11,230 nt of DNA. Source: Candidatus Latescibacterota bacterium. GTDB lineage: Bacteria; Latescibacterota; UBA2968; UBA8231. Location: the NCBI GenBank assembly GCA_021295675.1, contig JAGWBY010000092.1:1-11230 (forward strand), written 5' to 3'. Below are positions 5,933 to 11,230 of the stretch, piece after piece; positions within the stretch are counted from its first letter, which is position 1, and each line of letters opens with the position of its first letter. The position numbers and the translations under genes were made by a program. A model generated the notes under the pieces. That model had not been told where the DNA came from. It ran no database searches and was given only the letters and a program-made list of their open reading frames with translations.

Positions 5933-7426
5933 ATGCTTTCTCGATTTTGGACTTGGCTTTTTCGATCTCAGACCCTCCAGTTCCTTCTTATCGTCCTGCT
6001 TATTGTCTTGGCGGTAGTTTTTGTGGCCGTCCTAGTCTCCAAAAGCCTTGAGGCGTGTATTCTAAAATCTTTGGGGTTAGAAGAGGATGCAAAATATGAG
6101 GCTCTGAAATTTCTGGGAATCAGCATGGGCGGCGTATTAATTGCCCTGCAAGCCCTGATGTCCTACAAACGCGCCAAGGCGATGGAGAAGACCGCGAAAT
6201 CGCAGGCCGATGCTGTACTGAAAACGGAACAGGGACAGCGGCAGGATCGCCTTAAAAACGCCATTGAACACTTGGGGCATGAATCGGACTCTGTGCGCCT
6301 AGGCGGAGCCTACGAACTCTTCCATCTGGCGCAAGATACTGAAGATCTACGCCAGACTGTACTGGACATTCTCTGCGCCCATATCCGCCGGACAACGAAC
6401 GAAGACGAGTATCAGAAAAAGCATAAGGTCCCGGAAGACGTGGACCCTGAAGACGGGTCAGACGTATCAAAACCCTCGGAAGAAGTCCAGAGTCTGTTGA
6501 ATCTGTTGTTTGTTCAAGATCATGATGTTTTCAAAGGGCTACGCGCCGACTTGGGGGGAAGCTGGATGAGTGGTGCCGATCTCAGGACAGCACGTCTAGA
6601 AAGTGCTGTCTTGGTCGGAGTGGATCTACAAGAGGCGAATCTCACGAGAGCGAATCTACAGGGAGCGAATCTACAGGGGGCTCAATTGCAAGGGGCAAAC
6701 CTCGAGGGGGCAAATCTGCAAAGGGCAAACGTCACATGGACTCAACTTGAAAGGACGAACCTAAAGGAAACGAGTCTGCAAGGGGCGGACCTCACAAGAG
6801 CGAAGCTGCAAGGGGCGGACCTAAAGGGAGCGAGTCTGCAAGGGGTGAACCTCACAAGAGCGAAGCTGCAAGGGGCGGACCTAAAGGGAGCAAACTTGCA
6901 AGGGGTGAACCTAAGGGGAGCAAACTTGCAAGGAGCAAACCTGCAAAGGGCGAAGCTACAAGGAGTCGTGCTTTGGGCGGCAGAACTGCAAGGGGTGGAC
7001 CTCATGGAGGCTCAACTACAAGCGGCTAATCTTTGGGCAGCGAAACTGCAAGAGGCAAATCTCACGGAGGCTCAACTGCAAGGAGTTATTAGCAAAAAGA
7101 ACTGTTTAATTGCATTTGAAAAACGCATTAGAACTCAAACTGGCAAAGAAAGCGATCTGAGCGGAATTACCTTTGAGGGCGGATTGGGGCAAGATACTCT
7201 GGATTGCATTGTCGAGGATTATCAGGGTCTCCTCACTGAAGAAACAAGGAAATTACGAGAAAAACTGACACGGCACCTCGACAAACCGAAAAGTAATAAA
7301 CTGCCGAAAAACAGCGGTGCCATCACTGGCACCTATACTAGAGAAGACGCCGAAAAATGGATCGCCGAATACAACGAAGCCATGTCGTCCGTCCCTAAAG
7401 AAGACACGACTAATCGCCCGTTCTAG
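5933..7426 (+). CDS. membrane-anchored pentapeptide-repeat protein
   Basis: The 497-residue protein begins with two hydrophobic segments (about 15-36 and 57-76) and a charged, probably coiled stretch (77-107). A module with AIEHLGHESDSVRLGGAYEL and TVLDILCAHIRRTT follows (about 109-200); I recall this module before pentapeptide repeats in many bacteria. The pentapeptide repeats, A(N/D)LxG or (K/Q)LQG type, run from about 203 to 386 and should fold as a right-handed quadrilateral beta-helix. The tail (387-497) includes NSGAITGTYTREDAEKWIAE. The repeat face is probably cytoplasmic. The function is unknown; such proteins have been linked to signalling, scaffolding or DNA-mimicry roles, none shown here. 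The ribosome site is weak (GTAGAG just before ATG), and the gene starts 13 bases after the MNT stop, so it may depend on that transcript. It ends inside the convergent secreted-protein gene. Confidence 0.85.
   Translation: MLSRFWTWLFRSQTLQFLLIVLLIVLAVVFVAVLVSKSLEACILKSLGLEEDAKYEALKFLGISMGGVLIALQALMSYKRAKAMEKTAKSQADAVLKTEQGQRQDRLKNAIEHLGHESDSVRLGGAYELFHLAQDTEDLRQTVLDILCAHIRRTTNEDEYQKKHKVPEDVDPEDGSDVSKPSEEVQSLLNLLFVQDHDVFKGLRADLGGSWMSGADLRTARLESAVLVGVDLQEANLTRANLQGANLQGAQLQGANLEGANLQRANVTWTQLERTNLKETSLQGADLTRAKLQGADLKGASLQGVNLTRAKLQGADLKGANLQGVNLRGANLQGANLQRAKLQGVVLWAAELQGVDLMEAQLQAANLWAAKLQEANLTEAQLQGVISKKNCLIAFEKRIRTQTGKESDLSGITFEGGLGQDTLDCIVEDYQGLLTEETRKLREKLTRHLDKPKSNKLPKNSGAITGTYTREDAEKWIAEYNEAMSSVPKEDTTNRPF
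6781..6900 (+). repeat. 60-bp tandem duplication inside the pentapeptide gene
   Basis: Bases 6781-6840 and 6841-6900 match at 54 of 60 positions, each encoding 20 residues (four pentapeptides, one coil turn). Neighbouring units are less alike at the DNA level, so this is a fairly recent local duplication that lengthened the beta-helix by one turn. Confidence 0.8.
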
Positions 7427-9296
7427 TGTCACCATTGCCACCCGCTGCTCCCGGCAGGTATAAGGCGAGGCTAGAGGGAGAGTCCAAGTCCAATCCGGTA
7501 ATGAGGTCTTCGATATTGGAACCGTCCAAGTTGGCACGCCGGATCGTACCCGAACTATAATCCGTCCAGTACATCTTACCTCCAGCCACATCCAAGGCAA
7601 GGTCTTCGTGAGGAGAGTCCAATCCGGTAACGAGGTCTTCGATATTGGAACCGTCCAAGTTGGCACGCCGGATCGTACTCGAACTATAATCCACCGAACT
7701 ATAATCCATCCAGTACATCTTGCCTCCAGCTACATCCAAGGCAAGGCCGCGGGGAATAAATCCGGTAACGAGGTCTTCGATATTGGAACCGTCTAAGTTG
7801 GCGCACTGGATCCTACCTACGCCCGTCGTCCAGTACATCTTGCCTCCAGCCACATCCAAGGCAGGGCCGCTGGGAGAGTCCAATCCGGTAACGAGGTCTT
7901 CGATATTGGAACCGTCTAAGTTGGCACGCTGAATCCTACCTGCGCCCGTCATCCAGTACATCTTGCCTCCAGCCACATCCAAGGCAAGGTCTCGTGCCCA
8001 GCCCAATCCGGTAACGAGGTCTTCGATATTGGAACCGTCCAAGTTAGCGCGCTGGATCCTACCTGCGCTCGTCCAGTACATCTGTGACATCTGTGACACA
8101 GTCACGCGCACCGCATCCGAGCAGTTGTTACTGGTGTTACTCTCACCGACGACATTCTGTGCACAGGCCCCGTAGTAGTAGGTACCCGCATCTTCCGGAG
8201 CTGTCAAAGAAATTGATACCGCACTGGCGTCTGAGGAAAAAAGAAGGCTCACATAGCCGCTAGCGACCCGCGTGTCGTTTGAAGAGATCGTCGCGTCGGT
8301 CGAGCGGTAGTAGTCTAGCGTGGTTGCATCGGCTGGACCAGCCCCTTGGTTTCGCACCGTCACCTGTAGCGTGAACGGATGCCTAAACAATAGGGTACTA
8401 TCACTTACCGAGGGCGATGCGACCACCAAGTCCGAGGGACCGCCAGCTACGTGAAGTGTATAATTTCCTGTGGTCGAAGAACTGTAACCCCGTACTTCGA
8501 TGTAGTAGGTGCCTGCATCGACGGAAGTAAAGACCAGAAAATTAGACTTCTCTCCACTCTCGTCATTCTCAGCCAAGACAGAGCCAGAGTCATCCCAAAT
8601 AGAGCCGTAGGTATCCGTGCTGCCCGTCGTATAGGCTACCAAGGTGCCCAAACTGCTTACCGTAACGCGAAAGTAATCTGTATCACCTGCCAATAGCGAC
8701 CCCATAATTGAGCTCCCTAAAGCGATCTGAGTTGCCTCAGAAAGGGTGTCGCCATAATCATCGCCTTCGCCGATCCCCGGCGGCAACGCAGGATTGGACG
8801 GATCTTCGCTGTACTGAATAAGAATCAAGGCGTCGACTAAATCGACTGCGCCATCTCCGTTTACATCGCCGAGGGAAATATCGACATGGTTGGGAAGAGC
8901 AATAGACGGGGCTTCGCTATACAGCATTACATAGAGCGCATCGAAGAGATCGACTTGGCCATCGCCGTTTACATCCCCTAAAACTCCGCTTATGGCGAGC
9001 TTCATACTTGGGATGCCGTCATACGATTCGACCACGATAGCCGCCTCATCAACCCCTACCCGAAAAGCCGGGTCCACATGCGGAACCAACCCTTGACCCG
9101 AAACCGTCAACCCATAGACCGGCCCATCCATTTCCATCGAACCCTCAACCGCCGACCACACCGGTCTTGGGGTCGCTGCCCCCACCGCCGAAATTCCCGC
9201 CTGCCCATCCACTAGCACCATCCGCCGACTCTCCGTCATCCCGCCCCCACTCAGCCGATAGATGTACACCCCCGCTCCCACAGCCCGCCCCGCCAC
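7410..9296 (-). CDS. large C-terminal part of secreted dockerin/PPC/CARDB/YWTD protein (frameshifted)
   Basis: Residue numbers start at the GTG at 9296, which is only a convenient in-frame codon; the frame is really the continuation of the 9251-9703 reading frame after a shift near 9344. The first 30 residues finish a FlgD/sorting-type module ([19 protein letters not shown]). A dockerin-like pair of calcium loops follows, [16 protein letters not shown] (106-121) and [16 protein letters not shown] (142-157). Then come a PPC-type beta domain (about 182-283, with AGDTDYFRV and [13 protein letters not shown]), a CARDB-like adhesion domain (287-400) and five YWTD repeats (406-612) with MYWT and [11 protein letters not shown] blocks. 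Joined across the shift by one base, the full protein would have 764 residues. It is probably exported and cell-surface or extracellular, binding a protein or glycan. No enzyme domain is visible. Its tag stop lies 17 bases inside the convergent pentapeptide gene. Confidence 0.8.
   Translation of the reverse strand: MAGRAVGAGVYIYRLSGGGMTESRRMVLVDGQAGISAVGAATPRPVWSAVEGSMEMDGPVYGLTVSGQGLVPHVDPAFRVGVDEAAIVVESYDGIPSMKLAISGVLGDVNGDGQVDLFDALYVMLYSEAPSIALPNHVDISLGDVNGDGAVDLVDALILIQYSEDPSNPALPPGIGEGDDYGDTLSEATQIALGSSIMGSLLAGDTDYFRVTVSSLGTLVAYTTGSTDTYGSIWDDSGSVLAENDESGEKSNFLVFTSVDAGTYYIEVRGYSSSTTGNYTLHVAGGPSDLVVASPSVSDSTLLFRHPFTLQVTVRNQGAGPADATTLDYYRSTDATISSNDTRVASGYVSLLFSSDASAVSISLTAPEDAGTYYYGACAQNVVGESNTSNNCSDAVRVTVSQMSQMYWTSAGRIQRANLDGSNIEDLVTGLGWARDLALDVAGGKMYWMTGAGRIQRANLDGSNIEDLVTGLDSPSGPALDVAGGKMYWTTGVGRIQCANLDGSNIEDLVTGFIPRGLALDVAGGKMYWMDYSSVDYSSSTIRRANLDGSNIEDLVTGLDSPHEDLALDVAGGKMYWTDYSSGTIRRANLDGSNIEDLITGLDLDSPSSLALYLPGAAGGNGDTRTGD
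7497..8052 (-). repeat. five tandem YWTD-repeat DNA units, 123-138 bp each
   Basis: The core starting GGTAACGAGGTCTTCGATAT (plus-strand reading; GGTAATG in the first copy) recurs at 7497, 7626, 7764, 7887 and 8010, giving periods of 129, 138, 123 and 123 bp, all multiples of three. The cores differ by only a few bases, pointing to recent amplification or gene conversion. The long period between the second and third cores is explained by an extra 15-bp unit (7680-7694 repeated as 7695-7709). This is coding repetition, not a CRISPR array. Confidence 0.9.
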
Positions 9297-9703
9297 ATCC
9301 GTTCCATCCCATTGTGCCGTATGCGCCCCCGCCGACCGTTCCGCGCCAGCCGCTGCCCCAAGAGGTTGAACACCTCCAAGCGCACATGCGTGGACACCGG
9401 TATCTGATAAGGAATAATAGTCGAAGGATTGAATGGATTGGGATAGTTTTGCCCTAGCGCAAAGCTAGTCGGTAGAGCCGTGCCCTTGTCCGTAGCAAAC
9501 GCTTGCAAAGATAGCGCGAAATACCCGGTCTCGTCCGTCGTCGTGCCAACGAACCGGCGCAGATCGGTCAGATCAAACAGCCGCACCTGCACGCCCACCG
9601 CAGGCTGCCCAGACGACAGCCGTACTTGTCCCTCAAGCAGCGGCTCCGCACCGACGCTGACGCTCAATACCAATCCAATGAGACCGCCGATAAACAACTT
9701 CAT
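9251..9703 (-). CDS. N-terminal part of the secreted protein: signal peptide, carboxypeptidase-regulatory-like and sorting-type module
   Basis: The frame starts with a signal peptide, [19 protein letters not shown], cleavage expected after residue 19. Residues 22-70 look like a carboxypeptidase-regulatory/CNA-B-like beta domain ([30 protein letters not shown]). Residues 81-95 carry [15 protein letters not shown], the start of the C-terminal sorting or FlgD-Ig-like module of FCB-type secreted proteins. True coding ends at about LLGQRLA (114-120, near 9344). The rest of this frame is arginine-rich nonsense, while the other frame continues [26 protein letters not shown] (plus coordinates 9712-9717) stands seven bases before the ATG, a strong start. 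As sequenced the gene would give a truncated 150-residue protein. A single missing base, either a real mutation or a read error, would restore the whole gene. Confidence 0.8.
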   Translation of the reverse strand: MKLFIGGLIGLVLSVSVGAEPLLEGQVRLSSGQPAVGVQVRLFDLTDLRRFVGTTTDETGYFALSLQAFATDKGTALPTSFALGQNYPNPFNPSTIIPYQIPVSTHVRLEVFNLLGQRLARNGRRGRIRHNGMERMWRGGLWERGCTSIG

Positions 9704-9741
9704 AAGGTCAACTCCTTTACAGATCTTGAGGATACAAGGCG

Positions 9742-9780
9742 TCTCCTGTGGACTCCCCTATGGGGAGGGCACTTAGGAGA
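9742..9780. promoter_or_regulatory. hairpin in the divergent gap before the secreted-protein gene
   Basis: Inner arms CTCCCC (9753-9758) and GGGGAG (9762-9767) enclose a three-base loop. GTG (9748-9750) pairs with CAC (9770-9772), and TCTCCT (9742-9747) with AGGAGA (9775-9780). That makes 15 base pairs with small interruptions. On the minus strand it would fall in the leader of the secreted-protein gene; no T-run marks it as a terminator. Its role is open. Confidence 0.5.
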
Positions 9781-9842
9781 TAGGTTGTAATCACTCGCCA
9801 TTATTAGAAACTGTGTCCTGATAGAGTGTCGCAAAAATGACC

Positions 9843-9873
9843 TTGATTACATATGACTTTCAGGTCATATTAT
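9843..9873 (+). promoter_or_regulatory. candidate promoter and operator dyad of the HigBA operon
   Basis: ATATGAC (9851-9857) and GTCATAT (9864-9870) form a perfect 7-bp dyad with a 6-bp spacer, ending nine bases before the toxin start. TTGATT (9843-9848) and TATTAT (9868-9873) could be -35 and -10 boxes with a 19-base spacer, slightly long. The dyad would then sit between the boxes, where binding of the HTH antitoxin would block transcription, as is usual for autoregulated type II modules. A start point about seven bases after the -10 box would leave little or no leader, in keeping with the absence of a Shine-Dalgarno sequence. Confidence 0.55.
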
Positions 9874-9879
9874 TAGATT

Positions 9880-10248
9880 ATGAACTGGGAAGTCGAATTT
9901 GACCCGGAATTCGACCCGGAATTCGATAACCTGCCTACCACAGTGCAGGATGAGCTGCTTGTACAGGCAAATCTACTTAAGGAATTCGGACCATCTCTAG
10001 GCCGCCCTCGGGTGGATACTCTGAACGGATCGCGCCACGCCAATATGAAAGAGCTTCGCTTTACCGCTGATGGCGGCGTGTGGCGGGTCGCCTTTGCCTT
10101 TGACCCCAAGCGGAAGGCCATCCTACTTGTGGCCGGCGACAAATCGGGTATCAGCGAAAGACGTTTCTACAAGCAGCTAATCAAGAAGGCAGACGAACGG
10201 TTCGATACGCATCTGAATCGGCTAAAAAAGAATAGGAGGCCAAGATGA
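9880..10248 (+). CDS. RelE/HigB-family toxin (phage Gp49-like)
   Basis: The 122-residue protein fits the HigB/Gp49-like branch of the RelE superfamily, which are ribosome-dependent or free mRNA interferases. Family features are the opening WEVEFDPEFD, the helix LPTTVQDELLVQANLLKEFG (18-37), SRHANMKELRF (51-61), VWRVAFAFDPKRKAILLVAGDK (67-88) and ERRFYKQLIKKADERF (93-108). The usual basic surface residues (R53, K57, R60, R69, K78 and K88) are present, so it may be active. A 12-bp direct repeat near the start duplicates the FDPE unit. It lies directly before, and overlaps by four bases (ATGA), an HTH antitoxin gene, the toxin-first order typical of higBA. No Shine-Dalgarno sequence is seen before the ATG. 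The family call is strong, activity untested. Confidence 0.88.
   Translation: MNWEVEFDPEFDPEFDNLPTTVQDELLVQANLLKEFGPSLGRPRVDTLNGSRHANMKELRFTADGGVWRVAFAFDPKRKAILLVAGDKSGISERRFYKQLIKKADERFDTHLNRLKKNRRPR
9895..9930 (+). repeat. 12-bp tandem repeat at the start of the toxin gene
   Basis: Three 12-bp units lie at 9895-9906, 9907-9918 and 9919-9930. The first two differ by one base (TTT against TTC), and the third diverges only in its last bases. They encode EFDP-EFDP-EFDN, whereas relatives I recall have a single EFDPEFD stretch. Slippage has probably added one unit of four residues. Confidence 0.75.
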
Positions 10249-10583
10249 CGTCACTCGCGGAGAGAATGAACAAGCTGCCCGAGGCACGTCGGAAGAAAAT
10301 AGAAGAGCGGGCCAAGGCGCTAATCGCCGAAGAGATGTCCCTACAGGACCTACGCAAGGCCCGAAAACAGACGCAGGTGAGCGTAGCCCAGCAACTCGGG
10401 ATTAACCAAGAAAATGTATCCCGCATCGAAAAGCGCAGCGATCTGCTGCTATCCACGCTCAGCGGCTATGTCGAAGCGATGGGCGGAAAGTTGAGCTTGG
10501 TGGTGGAATTTCCCGACCGTCCGCCGATTTCGCTGACCGGCATTGCAACGCTAGACAAGGAAGCCCGCTCAGCAAAGCCATAA
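10245..10583 (+). CDS. HigA-type XRE/HTH antitoxin
   Basis: The 112-residue protein has a helix-turn-helix of the XRE/Cro type: LRKARKQTQVSVAQQLGINQ (36-55) and ENVSRIEKRSDLLLSTLSGY (56-75), followed by VEAMGGKLSLVVEFP. The N-terminal 30 residues are charged and helical and probably contact the toxin. This is the antitoxin of the adjacent HigB-like toxin: it should bind and neutralise it and repress the shared promoter, most likely at the dyad 9851-9870. The start overlaps the toxin stop (ATGA) and has an excellent ribosome site, AGGAGG (10234-10239), five bases before the ATG. It would therefore be translated well, as expected for an antitoxin that must exceed the toxin. The gene ends 33 bases before the convergent oxidoreductase stop. 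Confidence 0.88.
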   Translation: MTSLAERMNKLPEARRKKIEERAKALIAEEMSLQDLRKARKQTQVSVAQQLGINQENVSRIEKRSDLLLSTLSGYVEAMGGKLSLVVEFPDRPPISLTGIATLDKEARSAKP

Positions 10584-10595
10584 TCCTCCTTTGCC

Positions 10596-10618
10596 GAGCG
10601 GCGCGGAAATTCGCGCTC
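10596..10618. terminator. possible hairpin between convergent genes
   Basis: GCGCG (10601-10605) and CGCGC (10612-10616) enclose GAAATT; flanking GAG (10596-10598) and CTC (10616-10618) can add pairs with a bulge. It lies in the 33-base gap between the antitoxin and the oxidoreductase gene, overlapping the end of the latter. There is no T-run, so a terminator role is only a suggestion. Confidence 0.25.
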
Positions 10619-11230
10619 AGATTTTCACCGTCCGCTGCCCCTTCCCAGCCCTCAACACAGCCGTCGCAATCTCCAAGGCGGCGATCCCATCTTCCCCAGT
10701 CACTAAAGGCTGTTCGCCATTGGCGAAGCACTTGACCACGTGTTTGTCCTGTTCGGCGAACATGTCCTTGAGCGGATAGGAGTACACCCGCTCGCGGCCT
10801 TCGCCCATCTTGAGCGTAAAAGCCCCGCTTCTTTCCGGGTTGAAGCGCGCCGGGGCCTTTTGCGCGGTCATGCCAAATTGCAGAGTGCCGGCCGGGCCAA
10901 TCACATCGTTGAGGCTCGCCACGGGAGTACCGGCGGCCACGCCCCACGACCAGACCAAGGAGTGCTGGTCGCCACTGGCGAAGTTGACGATGACGCTAGC
11001 AGTGTCAGCGCCGACGCTGGTGGGGTCGAATTGCAGGGAAGAGGCTTGCGCCGAGGCGGCTGGGCCGAAAATCTGCAAGGCGAAATCGTAGTTGTGCACG
11101 GCACCGTCCATCAGCGGACCGCCACCTTTGTTCTCATCGCGGAACCACGGACGGCCCGGACGGCCCCCCCCAGCAAAGCGCCAGATGACCGGCCTGCCAA
11201 CGGCACCGGATTGGACGATGTCCTTGAGCT
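10617..11230 (-). CDS. Gfo/Idh/MocA family oxidoreductase, C-terminal part
   Basis: This frame enters from the right edge and gives the last 203 residues of a Gfo/Idh/MocA-type NAD(P)-dependent dehydrogenase. It opens with LKDIVQSGAVGRPVIWRF, continues through PWFRDENKGGGPLMDGAVHN (the GGG-x-LMD-x-G-x-H-x-x-D block near the substrate site) and NYDFALQIFG. It ends with ANGEQPLVTGEDGIAALEIA, the usual C-terminal helix region with the PLVTGEDG pattern. The Rossmann nucleotide-binding half and the EKP motif lie outside the window. Members oxidise or reduce sugars, inositols and sugar acids, which fits the sugar-acid genes on the left of the window. The GGGG-rich stretch at plus 11164-11171 is a run of eight C; the frame stays intact across it. 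The family is secure, the substrate unknown. Confidence 0.87.
   Translation of the reverse strand, partial: LKDIVQSGAVGRPVIWRFAGGGRPGRPWFRDENKGGGPLMDGAVHNYDFALQIFGPAASAQASSLQFDPTSVGADTASVIVNFASGDQHSLVWSWGVAAGTPVASLNDVIGPAGTLQFGMTAQKAPARFNPERSGAFTLKMGEGRERVYSYPLKDMFAEQDKHVVKCFANGEQPLVTGEDGIAALEIATAVLRAGKGQRTVKI

Noticed and set aside
6742..7005. Minus-strand open frame rich in Phe, Ala, Pro and Cys
   Set aside because: It is the antisense image of the pentapeptide repeat DNA, whose regular codons keep the opposite strand free of stops.
7497..8052. Regularly spaced repeats resembling a CRISPR array
   Set aside because: The periods are multiples of three, the spacers are also alike, and the whole stretch encodes YWTD repeats on the minus strand.
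9251..9344. Arginine-rich C-terminus of the 150-residue frame as a real protein tail
   Set aside because: The alternative frame of the same DNA gives the conserved [10 protein letters not shown] continuation of the module, so the tail is a frameshift product.
10459..10947. Minus-strand 162-codon frame across the end of the antitoxin and the oxidoreductase
   Set aside because: It crosses two well-supported genes in another frame and shows no recognisable domain.

Overview
The window looks like a piece of a chromosome from an uncultured, fairly GC-rich bacterium. The secreted protein encoded at 7410-9703 carries a [11 protein letters not shown] signature, paired dockerin loops, a PPC domain, a CARDB-like domain and YWTD repeats. 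That combination is typical of FCB-group and related candidate phyla (Latescibacteria- or Poribacteria-like genomes). The taxonomic guess rests on protein style only; there is no rRNA or other marker gene here, and no tRNA, CRISPR array or transposase was seen.

Left part (1-4829): small-molecule and carbohydrate metabolism. An SDR dehydrogenase runs off the left edge on the minus strand. It is divergent from a tight plus-strand operon of a VOC/glyoxalase-fold protein, a tandemly duplicated bicupin and a UlaG-like metallo-beta-lactamase-fold hydrolase (499-2511). A REP-like imperfect palindrome (2556-2653) separates this operon from a cytoplasmic five-bladed beta-propeller of glycosidase type (2734-3708). 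Next comes an enolase-superfamily sugar-acid dehydratase gene resembling D-galactonate dehydratase (3750-4829), which is broken by at least three lesions. A Gfo/Idh/MocA-type oxidoreductase at the right edge (10617-11230, minus) fits the same metabolic theme.

Middle part (4873-7426): accessory genes with lower GC in places (27 of 60 bases at 4921-4980, against 41 of 60 at 1081-1140). They are packed head to tail: a DUF2442 protein, a 63-residue antitoxin-like protein, a YgiT/MqsA-type zinc-finger protein and an MNT-type nucleotidyltransferase. A 9-codon reading frame that looks like the beginning of a lost HEPN partner overlaps the end of the MNT gene. A membrane-anchored pentapeptide-repeat protein follows directly. 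This reads as a row of orphaned toxin-antitoxin halves.

Right part (7410-10583): a large secreted multidomain protein on the minus strand, interrupted by one apparent frameshift near 9344 and ending in five near-identical YWTD repeats. It converges on and overlaps the pentapeptide gene by 17 bp. Upstream and divergent is a complete HigB/HigA-type toxin-antitoxin operon with a 7-6-7 dyad just before the toxin start, a candidate operator.

No gene set here convincingly forms a new defence or biosynthetic system. The best leads are the membrane pentapeptide protein joined to an MNT gene whose HEPN partner is truncated, the secreted protein with an internal sorting-type module, and the multiply deleted dehydratase gene.
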